Counted from the first letter of the stretch, positions 10,342-22,571 are shown. The stretch: DNA of 64,000 nt from Lineus longissimus (GCF_910592395.1 NC_088309.1:6202501-6266500); one strand, 5' to 3'. The notes: generated by a model from the sequence alone, not told the origin. Numbers and translations are program-made.

Positions 10342-13300
10342 AGTGAGAGTCCACGCGTCGGGAGTCATTTTGATTTGAGTGGGGAAAGCACTGTCGCGAT
10401 AAGTACCGATGTGGCGTTTTTGGTTGTTTAACAATCAAAAAATCAATACCAAAGAGATTAAAAAGCAAAAAATCCTTGGTCATTGGAACACTCTATGATG
10501 GGACATTTTAACAGTTTGCTCGCCGCAGCGTTGTGATCAATCCGTATTGATTGAGTGTAGACATCTTTAGGTCACTCGTAGAGACACTACATGTATACAT
10601 CTGACACGACTGCTCCCCATTAACGACCAAAATGATGTGGTTCTTTCAGGGTAAACGTAGGTCGTTAACTAAGACTTTGACCGCCTGCTGTCTTCTTGTA
10701 TCACGTTTAATGGCGCACACAATCTCAATCGAAAAAACGTGCCCACCTGTCTTCAGCGTTCTCAAACCATGAGGTGAAAGAATACATATATTTCTTAAAA
10801 AGCGAAGTAAATGATGTACATATCGCTCACATTTTGCAAGTAGGTAATCAATTTGTAAAACCTTGTTTTGAAATACATGTACATACAGTGTTTTTGTCAG
10901 TTACATTTCTTTGAATAAGACCAGTATCGCACAGTCACAACCTCCCAGACGTGTTCTTACTGCAAACAGGTGACTAAATCAATAAGGCGACAGAACATAT
11001 CTTTGGCCTATAGGTTAGCATGCTACTTTTTAGGGACACCACAGGTTCGGGACTAAGTCTTTCCTAATCCAATGCAAATGGTGACCGGACTCCGCAAGAC
11101 GGAACTTTCTAAAGTCTTCTTCAGAAGTTCTGAAGATGTCGCCATGGCGTCCGTAGGAGGTGTCGCATCCCGAGATTCGTTTTTTCCCCCACTCCAACAT
11201 TCGTCTCAATATGAAGGCGGAGTGAATTGAAAACCGGTTAAACGATCGAGGAAGCAATGGATTCTACATATGCGTTTGAATATTTGGTGAACGGAAGATC
11301 TATGGTCTTTAGAAACATACGTAACCCGTTACCATACATGGTAGGACACTCCGGGGAGGGGGACATTTAAACTGTTACACCGACAAGGTCAGCTGTTTAA
11401 GCCGTCATTGGCCACCCTGTTCTCGTTTCTGGTGGTCTACGGAGGGAGAGTGCAGTTATAAAACTATATCATCGTGCATCGTGTCATGTTTGGTATCTTA
11501 TGCACCTCAATGGAACATTGGAACATTACCAAACGGATGATGGTGTCATTACAGCCAATTATGGACAGAAAATTTCCATAAGTACCTCAATGCTTGAAAC
11601 AGGTTTTTGTGCAATTTTCATCGGCCGTTGATAAATGCCTGTGGGTAATAGTATATACTGCAAATAGTCCGTACACATTGTTTAATATAACGAGGCATTA
11701 TTTGCGACCAGCATATTCTGGGTAATAACGTATTTGAGTTCACATCTTGTACAAAGAGAAGGGATGGATGTACAAGGACACCGCGTAGACGTGTTTGAGT
11801 GAGCTGAATTATCTGGATACCTTTATCAGACGAGACGTATAGGTCTATTAAGGTAAGATCCATTGACTTATTACACAGATCGAAAAGATGCAGTATATCG
11901 GGACTGTATATAGGGACTTCTTTTTAGTCATGAAAGAATAGTATTAACGCCGTTCATATTGTCATACAATGTAGCACGTCCCTGCTACAAAAATCTATCG
12001 TTCGCTAGGCGCTTCTGCTGAATACTTGAAGCTGTAAAATAGTATCTTTGATAGCAAAGTTATTTTAAGAAGAAAATCAGTTAATCCTCATATCCTCAAA
12101 ATCCTTTTAAAAAGCTGGTGCCAGGATGTAGCAGACTTGACATGTCTGGCTACTAAACACGCCAAAATGCTTATATTACAACACATCATGCGACTTTCTT
12201 AACATAATCTGGTCAAGGATCGATCGTCTGGAGCCCGAGTATTTGTTGATTGACATTCTCTGGTCTATCCTCTGGACAGTCCTAAATTGTGATTCGACAT
12301 CTTTCCATCTTTGTTGATTGAATAATTGCGACCACTGACATCGACTTGCAGCTTCGGAGCAGGCATGCACGTAAAATTCATTAAGGTCTGTCAAGGTTCA
12401 CCACTTATGGCAATTTTAATTTCGAGGTTACCACAAAGGAGAAGCTCGGGGAGTGACCCATTGGCCTTTCGTCAACTTTAGTAACGACTGATACCTGACA
12501 CCAATTCTACGATTATATCAAAGGAAACGCTTGATACTTGCATAAGCGCACATGATATTAAACTGCTTATCAGAGTCGCGGTAGACATAACATATTTCAT
12601 GATAACGTAGACGGTTATGTGTTTTATGAGCGATATTTAACAAGGATATCTATAATGTTGTTGGTTATAACCTACATACCGAAGTTTATATCGAAAGACC
12701 AATAACATCACTACCCATGCACATTGCACATTAACCATAAATAGTGGATTACACCGAATCGTATTAATGTATTCATTTTTATTCAATTATTTGTCTCAAA
12801 CAAAGAGTATAGACCTTTTCGTAGATATAATGGTCTTTTTGGACAACAGATCTTATGTTTACCTCAGTGGTGGTGACAATTTGTAAACTTCTTATTGGAA
12901 TATTTAGAACTTTACAACATTTGCGCAGGACTGTGAACTACTTCATGGAAAAATGGGTGAGTTTCAGCACGAATACTCCCCTCCATCCTCATCTAATCAT
13001 ATCTACGCTGGCTACTCTGACTACCCATCGCATGCATATTACAATAAATGAATACAAAATCCCAGATTTTCAGTCAAATCCATCCACTAATATGGCCGCC
13101 AGGCGGCCATCTTGAAAATTAAACAAAGTCCTATTACTCCGAAACTGATTATCGGATTGCAACCAAACTTCATGTGATTATGTATCTATGTACTCTTATC
13201 AATATCCCTAATTTTCAGTCAAATCCCATGACAAATATTGCCGCCAGGCCGCCATCTTTGTTCATTTAGTGAGACATTTATGTTTATACCTTTATGGTGT

Positions 13301-14270
13301 TAAATGGAATGGTGATTGTTAACCCACATGTATTCCAAGTTATAGATAGCACCATCTAATGTTGATTATTCTACATGTAGGAACATATTTCAAGTACGTA
13401 TTGCGTCTTTGGCCAGTAAAAAAATCACTTTCCGAGAAATCTCTAGAAGTGACTATAAAAGAAGAGGGAAGTAACGATATGATCAGTGTGATATGATGGT
13501 ATCACCAAAAAGCTATTACAAGCATTTCTTAAAAGTTATATCCGGTTTTGGCATACATAGTCATTGTGCCACTGGACAGCCACTCAAAATGACTACCTCC
13601 TGGTGGACGTAAAGAGGACAACCAAAGAATTATGATGTAACCAACATTAAATGTAGATATTTTCATTGTCATTACCGAGGTGACCTGAATATTTAATGGT
13701 CAGTTGATGGTTTCAGCTGCACATGAAATTATATAAATGGATATATAAATTTTCGGTCTAAACATAACACCAAATTGGCGACAAAATTGCCCCAGCTGGC
13801 ATGCATGCACATCTCATTTCAGGGTGATCTTCATGGTCTTGCTTGTGAGTGAACATACATCGGGTATACAAGACTTAGTACAATTTATTCAAAGTTGGGT
13901 TCGAGTTGTTGACAATCCATTTAGTATACATTTTATATTCTCCAGTATGATTAGCATGATAACTCAATTAAGTAGAGGCCTACAGAATATATCGCGGCCT
14001 ATACCTCAGATATGAGTGAATATGAAAATGTAGGACTTGTCTCCAAGCGATTTTACTCGATTATCACCGCTTTGTCGAATCTGGCGTATTGTCATAAATC
14101 GATTGTAAAACATTTAACCACACAAATCTTCCTGGTTTTTCCCAAACATTTTTTTTTATATTATGAAGGAGGTTGGGCCATTCCTACACGAACGGAAATT
14201 TAAAGCAAATGTCGCTTTGATAGAACTCAAAACCACCACTCCTGCAACTTTGAATTCTTCATTCTTTCAG
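10342..14270. other. Spacer between the UGT gene and a hypothetical gene
   Basis: Nearly 4 kb without a supportable exon. The only structure I see is the duplicated block at 13057-13260 with a GGCCGCC palindrome. The rest is AT-rich single-copy-looking sequence. The UGT 3' UTR must lie at its start, but no canonical AATAAA is close to the stop. Confidence 0.5.
13057..13260. repeat. Two-copy direct repeat, period about 148 bp, with GGCCGCC palindrome
   Basis: Copies at 13064-13115 and 13209-13260 share ATTTTCAGTCAAATCC, then an AATAT-GCCGCCAGGC block and GCCATCTT. In the first copy the block forms a perfect palindrome, ATGGCCGCC-A-GGCGGCCAT, at 13092-13110. It is probably a fragment of an interspersed repeat family. 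Confidence 0.6.
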
Positions 14271-14315
14271 GTAAACTTTCTTACCGAAGAAGGTGGGCCA
14301 CTCCAAGGACTAACC

Positions 14316-17137
14316 ATGAGCAACAAGGCGCTCAACGTGGATGCCTTGCTCAATATGAGCCCTATCGTCCAGCGGACGGACACTGTCGCAGCAGCGGCGC
14401 AGGCCCTCTTGGTCTCTCATCTCAAGAGCCAGAAACATGTTCAAAAGGCAATATTTCCTAATCACAAAAAGGATAAGAATGAGGAGTACATCGCGGAACA
14501 ATTAGATTGGTTTGACTTTGAGTATTTGTGTACGATATTTCTGACGAATGTGGTGTCGAAAGTTAGGGATAACTATAAGATATATAAGATGGCAAACGGG
14601 GACAAGGCCGAGGAACTCTTGAATGAGATATATGAAAGTTCTGACTGGAAGAAGATAGGTAGGTGACGAAAGGAAATGGATAATTGGATTATTCCGGAAT
14701 GTATCAATGGTGAATTGATGAACAAAAGAGAGCTGTTGTCCCTTGACCGAGTCCGAATTGAAAATATTTAGGGGAAAGATCTTCGTTCCCGCGCGCAGGC
14801 TGCGTTTGATGAGTATGTATAAAGGCATTGGTGACGTTTTCAACAGATGAGTGGACAAACTACTTAAAAAGGTCATGGTTTCTTTTACTGAATTCGGATC
14901 AGAAGAATATATAGAAAGGGGAAAAAGCTCTATGACAGATCTTCTTCTTCTTGTGAGCATTGGTAAACTTTATGTTACTCATTAAATAATTAGATTTTTG
15001 GACCACAAACTGTTTTACAATTAGACCGACAGCATAATGGTTGGAATGTCAGAGGTTGCAAGGGTTCAACAACATTATCTTTGTCCTTGAACAAAACTTT
15101 AACTAACCAGTTGGATTTTAGTCTATAATCTTATAGTTTATTATAGTATAAAGATTCCATCTTTCTTTGTATTGGATTCATTTAACAATTTATCATTCTC
15201 GAAATCTAGATTATTGTTTGTAGGAAGTGTAATGTGTGCAATGCAACATGGATATTGTGACAAGTACTTGTACTTTGCTCGTACTTTTCTGGTGCCTCAG
15301 GGTTAAGAAGAATAAACCAAAGCAAATAATGACATCAAGTCGCTGTTTGTATACATGTCTCAGAAAGATAATTTGTCTTCTGAGCATTACATTTCAAATT
15401 ACTGTGAGGCGGTCTATGGATTTTCTTGCCAAACAAAATACAGTAGAGCTGACTCAGCATTATTATCTGGACACCACTTCATAGTGAACCCTGTGCCGCA
15501 AGGCTCATACTGATACTTTTATTTTCGTTTCGTCAGGGTTTGCATTGTATACACTGCTGTTCCCAGACATCTGCAAGGATCAGAAGACTTCACTGACTTT
15601 CAAAGATTTTCTTGAAGACGACAGGTAAGGGTGGTCTGGTACCAGTAGAAATGGATGCAAAAACTACAATTGAGGAGTATTTGCATGTTGGGGAAAAAAC
15701 CCTTTCTATTTTTGTCTCTTTTATTTCAGGGAAAAATGGGCTTCAGCACTTTCTGACAAAATTCAAGAGAGTCACTGGATTTATGCTATAATGCGAGGCA
15801 TTGTGACAGGCAGCTACAAGGTGGAGGATTATAGTCGAGATATGAACATTATATTTTTAAAACTTCATCTTCTGGATCCAAAGTCAGTGATGCCTGTGTA
15901 CCAGTTTCTCAGAAAAGGTTGGTTGCAATTTTGGTCACTTATAATGTCATATACCCTTCCTATCCACGCTCCAAGCAAGCTGCAGTGTAAAGGTATGTTG
16001 CAGACGATAGCGGGAGCTCACTCTTCATTATAAACATCTTGATAAGATGGGAGCTATCTAGTGTCAAAAGTAAGAAAATGGGATATCCGACCACAGGTCA
16101 GTAGAACTGTGGCGATGTCATTTGATGTTCCACTCAGTGGGTCAAGAGTTACCCACATTTCTTGAACATACATATATCCTTTTAATGATATAAATCAAAC
16201 AGGATCCATTCTGTGGATTTTGCTGCACAAAGATAGTCAAACTAGGTCGTGTTGTTGTCCTCTGGGAAACGTTTGGAGCCCTAAAGCCTCTCCGATTCAG
16301 CAACATAATGTTTTGCTGCACTATCTTCATTGTCAAAACAGCATAATGAAAATATCACAACATGATATTTGGAAACTTTCTTGATTTAAAATCAAATCAT
16401 ATATTTACATGTCCACAATATATAATATTTACAATTCATTGCCATGTTCTTTATTGAAACTGATCACCATTTTACACTTCCAAGTCCTTTTCTCAGTATA
16501 AGGGAAAATGACCATAAAAGTCATCAAATGAGGCACTGATATCCATGTAGAAAGCATGCACACATCTGGTCCACAAGTCCTCCAAATGACTCACCACAGT
16601 CCAGTCCAAAAATAAGCACCAGGAAGACTACCTTGGCTGCTATCAGGTGTATTCATATAGAGCCAATCAAATGCTTTAGTCCAAGTGTAAAACTTATAGT
16701 TTTTCACACCCACTGGATAGCTCTTGTTTTGTGTTCTGAAAAGATACAAGTCACAATTACATCTTAAACTAAATGAATTTATAAACCCTTTGACCATTGA
16801 ACAGTTTGGTCACTAAGATACCCAAAGGATAATAGACCTTCCTGTCTTTTTTCTTTCAGCTCTTCCAGATCTTCATTTACAGCTCGTAACCACCGACTAT
16901 CTGCAAGCGCCGTTAGAATGGACGTTGCTGAAAGATGACGTCATGGCAGCAATCAACAAGCCTTCAACAGCAAGGGACACTTCTCACATTAGCCTCGTGG
17001 ACAATGACGAGGCCTACTTTGGACTAGACATAATATTTTTCATTTTGACCGATGCAAAACCGCTGGATTTATATACTGGAGAGCAAGCCGATAATCGGAG
17101 GATTTTGAGTAAAGATAAATCATGCCAGATATTGTGA
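14316..17137 (+). CDS. Hypothetical protein, four coding exons, 298 aa
   Basis: Not recognised. Exons 14316..14658, 15537..15624, 15730..15917 and 16860..17137 have GT-AG borders and matching phases and sum to 897 bases. The first exon begins at an acceptor (14269-14270). I chose the ATG at 14316 because of its ACCATGA context and because the frame is well behaved from there. The protein is mostly helical-looking, with no signal peptide or membrane helix. Notable segments are QLDWFDFEYLCTIFLTNV, LYTLLFPDICKD, SHWIYAIMRGIVTG and, near the end, DEAYFGLDIIFFILTD. Intron 3 (15918-16859) contains the terminal exon of a gene on the other strand. The family is unknown and no function is proposed. 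Confidence 0.75.
16450..16455 (-). promoter_or_regulatory. Poly(A) signal for the minus-strand hypothetical gene
   Basis: AATAAA on the minus strand, about 240 bases past the likely stop codon and followed by T-rich sequence. It marks the exon at 16735 and below as a real 3' terminal exon of a minus-strand gene lying inside an intron of the plus-strand gene. Confidence 0.6.
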
Positions 17138-19663
17138 TACCTGCGATTTGATAACATGACATTTGGAGTTGGAATCTAACGAACAACAAGAAGAGATACA
17201 CATGTTAAACGGGAAAGCCCGGTACTAACCTTACCACGTTTGTGCTTCATTTGGGATGATACCACTACCAATGGTATTACACGCTCACAATTGTGGAATT
17301 ATCTTGTTTTCAATAGCCTTAAACAAGCAATGGGAAAGAACTTATAACCTGAACTACAGTGACAGGGAAGAGACAACACCTATGTGGTTTCCCAGCATTT
17401 GCTGAAGGCACAAAGCTAAATACAGTAGTCGTACTTCCACCTATCAAATCCCTGTGTCTTTTGCGCTTACACCGATGAATTGCCGTGTCTAAATAGATCC
17501 GCTTGTCAAATCCCCGTGTCTATTAGCCCCATCGAGCTCGATGGGGCTAATTTAGACCCCTGTTCAACACGGGTTTTTTGATATGTGGAATCTGAATAGA
17601 CACGGCAATTGCAAGTTCTAAGATCCGGCGACAGATGGCACGGTGTAGTTGCCTCGGTATTGCGCATGCGAAATTCCCCTCCAACGGGAAAGAAACACAG
17701 GTGAGCTCCCTACCTACATCGCACCTGTCGCCGGGGCTATTAACCATTATCTAACACCACTGATAGGTGCAAGTGCGCCCCGGGTTTTTTGACACACGGC
17801 AAAGACACGGGTCTTGAAAAAACACAGGGTTTTATGATAGGTGGAACTACGACTAATATTTAAGAGTGTTCAGTGAGGATGTCATCTACCTTACAACAGA
17901 ATGTGAATGTACAACAACAGATTTGTTGTTACTTACCTGAAAAGCGGTTTGTGCCGGACTTAACTCTTTGTTGAAATTTATAAGGACATCAGGAGTCATG
18001 CTACAAAAACAGAACGTGAAATTACTATGTGAATTCAAAATACTGTTAGCGACAGCAATGCCATGGTTCTGAGGTGTATTAACGATACATTTATGTGTGG
18101 GTTTGAAACAAATGCCGAGAAGCAGCTCGGGCGAGCTTTCCTCCTCATATGTGGAGCACATCCTGGGAAGATGTCCGAGATTCATTTCAGCTGGGAAGGA
18201 GACTTGGCCTGAGGAACATGCATGACCCGCTGCTAGGAAAAGTAGAACTATGTCTGACAAGACCTACCAGTCTAAGGTTTGTCTCATCTTCTTGTTTTCA
18301 TTCTTCAAATCGGACAGTTCCTAAAAAGAGGTTTGTTATCATTCAATAAAGCAATCTAAACATACCTGTAGGCCTTATATTAACTACAACCAACAATTTT
18401 AACAACAGATACATGTTACCCAAAATGAAAAAGGTCAGCGGTTTCTCAGTCATGTAACTCATCACAGGCAAAGACCACCTGCATTAGGGTTTTCTTTTAA
18501 GACAGTCACAATCGAATAGACAAGAAAACTTTCCATTCATACCTCCGACAAATGCTGTTTAATATGTTCAAGAAGTATGACTGCTTTCTCATGTTCTGTT
18601 TGTGCTTCAGAATCTTCATCCTGCAAAAAAGACAAAGAGTGTATATTTGTTATTCATATAAGAATAAAATGTTTTGGTACAATTTAAGTCACAGACATTG
18701 TTCACTTCATGTAATCAGGCGCCTCAAAGGCTAGAGGTTAACACGGCTGGATACCAAGCAAAAGGGGTCAGGTTCGACACCAGGGGAGTGAACCCAGGAC
18801 TGTATTTCTGGATGAATTGGTAAAGCTTTTGAGGAGTGAAATTCCAGGGTCTTCCTAGTCCTTCAAATGAGACCTAAAACCGAGGTTCCTTGTATCTGGA
18901 GTCTTTGCTCAGATAATTAAAAATTTCATAGAAGACAGGATCTACCTCCCCAGTTTTCTTCTGACAAGTGGTTTCAATGTTTTCCTTCACGTCTTCTGTG
19001 AACACTGCAAACCTTTTCATCAATGCTTTGTAGTAAACCCTGATTTCTGGGTGGTCCCTGCAGAAAAAAACAAGACATTCATAGTCTCGTGTTCTTGGAC
19101 CAGGCTCCAGGCAAACAACATCACCATGGTCACAGAGCCAGCGGCACCCAGACCCAGTCAGGCCAGTGCACGGACGACACATGTAGTGCAGTTTAGCCCA
19201 GGGCTAGCTACAATACATCCAATGATCCATCTTTTTCTTAAAAATCAGGCATTCTAACCTCTGAGATTGGGCATGCTTTTGGGAAGATATACAATTAATT
19301 AAAAATGAATAGATTTCTTTCTTTGTTGCCGAGATGAGTGTTGTCACTGCATGCCCCTGCAAGTGCAATGCATGTTAGCACAAACAACCAGTTTCCGGAT
19401 GCAATTGTTCTAATTCCAGACAGAGGACCACTCACTGCACTTTGACATCATTACCTATATTTCCTCGGAAAAAGCTCTACAAACTCTTCGAACCCTGCAC
19501 GACTGGAAAGAAATGGGTGCTCCCATTCTTCCAAGGAATTCAATACGAATCTTGGATCTTCTGACATTTCGCACAGAATTTTGGAATTTGCAAAATTCGT
19601 TGATGTTGTCGTGTACAAGTTTATTTCTAAGCTGGCCGCACACTCATCAAAATCACGGTACAT
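16694..19663 (-). CDS. Hypothetical coiled-coil protein, six coding exons, about 185 aa
   Basis: Not recognised with confidence. The model is complement(16694..16735, 17937..18000, 18268..18320, 18543..18620, 18946..19057, 19455..19663), 558 bases, phases consistent. The N-terminal half has SSRAGFEEFVELFPRKYR and DHPEIRVYYKALMKRFAVF; the second half (EHEKAVILLEHIKQHL, then ELSDLKNENKKMRQTL) looks like a coiled coil. The second coding exon could read on to about 18880, but only the GTAGAT donor at 18945 keeps phase. The exon at 17937 could instead end at 17890, which switches the terminal exon to another open frame ending at 16591 and gives about 235 aa. The arrangement is loosely like the PMF1/Nnf1 kinetochore family, but this is a guess. 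The gene interlocks with the plus-strand gene at 14316-17137 and is head-to-head with ABHD8. Confidence 0.6.
17426..17855. mobile_element. 430-bp TIR-bearing MITE with an internal perfect palindrome
   Basis: The left end, TAGTCGTACTTCCACCTATC, recurs as an inverted copy at the right end with one substitution, and the match continues, with small gaps, into a CCCTGTGT block, about 35 bases in all. TA flanks both ends, as in Tc1/mariner-type insertions. Inside, CCGTGTCT-like blocks repeat in both orientations, a 30-base perfect palindrome centred on GAGCTC lies at 17522-17551, and a TGCGCATGCG motif lies near 17668. It sits in the last intron of the minus-strand gene, just past the end of the plus-strand gene. 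No transposase is encoded. Confidence 0.8.
18710..18800. repeat. Possible tRNA-derived SINE fragment
   Basis: GGTTCGACACC near 18770 fits the RNA polymerase III B-box consensus, about 50 bases after a weak A-box-like AGGCTAGAGGTTAA. It does not fold into a clear tRNA by eye and lies in an intron of the minus-strand gene. It could be a chance match. Confidence 0.25.
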
Positions 19664-20225
19664 TCTAGTATTTAAACGGGAATTCCATCATGACGTCATT
19701 TTGCTGGAAACCCCATCGTACCATTTTATATATCTTGTCATGGTCATCATGTCGTTTCATGGTCATCTTTCACGATTAACTTGTTTACTTTAGTAAGAAT
19801 GCAATGGTAAGGGATTTTCGAATATTTCAGCGTTTCACTGTCGCCTGTTAGAAACTAAGAAGTACAAAAACTTGATGATGATGATGTACTGACTGACTGA
19901 CAGTGACATGCATGCACAGCAATGAGTTTGAGTAGTCATGGTGATGGTAATCATCAATCATGACATTATGGACATTATTGATGGTTATTGTATAAATTGA
20001 GATTATCATGGTAGTCCGTCCAATGCGGTAGTGGCTAGTGGTAATTTATTAGTTAGAGACAGGCCATCTGCGCATCTGCCCACTCGGGGCACTGCTTTCC
20101 CCACTCGTCAATGAATATTGAATGGTTGTCAATACCGGTATGCCTGTTGTTTGTGCTTTCAGGTAAACCAATGGTGCTTGAATCTGCCCTGGATCAGGAA
20201 GGACTGATAATCTCAACGTCACGCC
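19664..20225. promoter_or_regulatory. Divergent promoter region of the minus-strand hypothetical gene and ABHD8
   Basis: The two start codons are 562 bases apart and point away from each other. The region has a perfect cAMP-response palindrome close to the minus-strand gene. On the ABHD8 side a splice acceptor at 20161-20162 shows a 5' UTR intron. A short out-of-frame upstream ORF begins at 20170 and overlaps the ABHD8 start, so it may dampen translation. Confidence 0.55.
19691..19698. promoter_or_regulatory. CRE/ATF-type palindrome TGACGTCA
   Basis: A perfect TGACGTCA lies 28 bases upstream of the minus-strand gene's start codon, in the spacer shared with ABHD8. CREB/ATF factors bind this site in animals, usually within 200 bases of transcription starts. 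Use here is inferred from position. Confidence 0.45.
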
Positions 20226-22521
20226 ATGCCATGCGGCTTTGGAAGCAACATAAATCGCATCGCTCCTGAGCCTGGTCCATTCGAAGGGTATGAGCTTGTA
20301 GAAATCCGTCCAAAAAGAAAGCTGCGTATCCTTCATCTGAACGAATCTCCACGGGAAGAAAAGTGGATCCAGGAAAGTGAGAAGCATGCTCGAATTCGAC
20401 AGTTTTTTGAAAAGGCAGGAAGTATTGATCGACATGTCTTCGAAGGGAAGGAAGGCATGTCCACTCCAACAAGTACCAAATCTAAAATGCAGAATAACGT
20501 GGAAAGTTCTCGGGAAAACTTTGCGAAAGCGAAAGAGAATGGTGCTCCCAGAACGATGCAGGATTATGTGCTGAATGAAAGAGATGCAATAGGAAGTTCA
20601 GAAATCAAAGCCAGCTTCCCTGGAGAGACATCTGATTGTAAAGAGGGCCGATCAAGTTCAACGTCTCAGGAATTCAGGAATAGTCCGTCCAATGTTTCTA
20701 ATAAATCTGATCATTCTCATGATTTCTTACCTCAGAGTTTGGGCAAACATGTTCGTTTAAGACTTGATGTTCAATCGGAAGATAGAACTGGAAGCAGTTG
20801 CGGTGGTCAGATTATACCAAATGAGAATACTGTGATATTTTTCTTCCATGGAGTAGGCGGGTCTAGTGATATGTGGAGGGCGCAGTTGGACTACTTTTCC
20901 GGTCTTGGATATGAGGTCGTTGTTCCTGATCTTGTCGGCCATGGCTTGAGCATGGCACCGGATGAGCCTGGTGCTTATGAGTTCAAAGAGATTATGTGGG
21001 ATTTGGTTGCTGTTTTTGATAGGTACTTCAAGAAGCAGAATGTGATTATAGGACACTCTTATGGGTAGGTGTGAAAAGAAGAGTAAGTCCTGGTCAAAAA
21101 AATTCATTCATACAATGCACCCTAAGTGATGAATCAAAAACTCACTGAAATGCCTTTTAAAAATCTTTAAAACTGTGAAAATGAAGAACGTGACTGATAA
21201 GACACTGGTACAGCTGTAGGTCAAAAGCCAGAGAAAACACAGTTTATGTCAAGTTTCTCTCCTTTCAGGTCTTGTTTTGCCACAGTGGTCTCCCGTATGA
21301 GGCCCCGGCGAGTGTCCAAGCTGGTGCTGATCAGCGGTGGGGGTCCCACTCCCCTCGCTCCACAACCTGGCATTTTCTCTCTTCCTGTCTGTATGCTTGA
21401 ATGCATCAAACCTTTCTTAGTTTGTAGTTTTAGAAGGTGAGTTTGTTAGAAATCTTGAAGTCTTGACTTTCCTTTGAGTTATTGTGCTGAGCAGGTGTTC
21501 ATCCACCTTTTGTCACTCAATTCTTTCTGTAATATTCTTCTTCTTGTCCTTCATTCCCTGCATCTCTACCTCAGGAACGCATTTACTGCCAAGAACAGGA
21601 ACCAGATCACTGGCGAACAGGCCTTCGATATCCCAACATATGTATTCCGCTATATCATGCGTGGCCAGGATTGGTTGGATGGGGACGAGGTGTTTCACCG
21701 ATTGCTGAATGTTGCAACACTGCTGGTCTATGGTGCCAAGGATCAACTGGTTAGCTTGGAGGATGAGCAGGACATGGAAAAGGTATGTCTAGACTAAGAG
21801 TAAAGCGCACCCAACTAGTTGTCCGAGTAGCACATGGATAAGGTCAATGTTTGAACTAATAGAATGCACACTTGTCACTTGTGAGATGATGACTTTGGTC
21901 CCTGGGGACCATCCATCAGATAACAGCAAGGGCAACTTTGGAAAGCTCTCTTTCAAAGTGGAAGCCAAATACAGGTTAGGGTTAAATGCAGGATACCATG
22001 TGAGTAACATCCTCAGTAAATCAGGGGTTTATGTTCATTTCTTCAGCCCTGCACACAAACACCTGAATCATTTTCCCTCCTTCACTGAAGTTCTTGTGCA
22101 AAAGCATTTGCGCCCAATCAAGATTCTAGGAATTTGATCAACGTTGTAGCAACGATATCCAAACTCAAATTTTCATTTCATCTTTCTTCTTCTTCAGTGT
22201 ATTGCCGGCTCTAAACTAGAGGTGGTCGAGGATGCAAGTCACATGGTCATGATAGAATCTCCCGACAAAGTCAACAGTCTCATTCATAACTTCTTGTTGG
22301 AGGACATTACTGTAGAAAACTACCAACTTGTTATGCACAGCCAACCAATAGTGTCTGCTCGAACTAGGAAGAGTTTGCCAGATTTAGGAAGTACAGTAGA
22401 ACCTCCTTTAGCGGACACCTCTCTACTAAGGACAACCTCTCTATTAAGGACACTAGTTTTGGTCCCAAATTGGTTGTTGCCATTCAATTTGACCTCTCTT
22501 ATCAGGACACCTCTCTTTTAG
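20226..22521 (+). CDS. ABHD8: Abhydrolase domain-containing protein 8
   Basis: Exons 20226..21064, 21269..21436, 21575..21782 and 22198..22521 join in phase to 512 residues. The N-terminus has EGYELVEIRPKRKLRIL, matching the conserved start of ABHD8, then a long unconserved linker. The alpha/beta-hydrolase core carries FFFHGVGGSSDMW (oxyanion region), the nucleophile S278 in GHSYG, D392 in VYGAKDQL and H420 in EDASHMVMIE, so the catalytic triad is intact. Human ABHD8 is 439 aa; the extra length is in the linker and tail. The last 43 codons are read from a MITE inserted at 22394, including the stop codon. The physiological substrate of ABHD8 is not well established. Confidence 0.92.
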
Positions 22522-22571
22522 GGACAGCACTTGTCAGTCCCGAGGGTGTCCTTAATAGAGAGGTTCTACTG
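22394..22571 (+). mobile_element. 178-bp MITE (CAGTAGAACC family), copy in the ABHD8 last exon
   Basis: Ends are CAGTAGAACCTCC and its inverse, GAGGTTCTACTG, flanked by TA on both sides, which fits a Tc1/mariner-type target duplication. The interior is semi-palindromic, with blocks like TCTATTAAGGACA in both orientations. Related copies lie at 30640-30818 and 41541-41699, with fragments near 23938, 31978 and 40246. This copy supplies the ABHD8 C-terminus, stop codon and start of its 3' UTR. Confidence 0.88.

Noticed and set aside
12855-13115. 86-codon plus-strand frame in the UGT downstream spacer
   Set aside because: It ends inside a duplicated repeat block, has no splice context and resembles no family.
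17547-17747. 66-codon minus-strand frame
   Set aside because: Lies entirely inside the 430-bp MITE between palindromic blocks.
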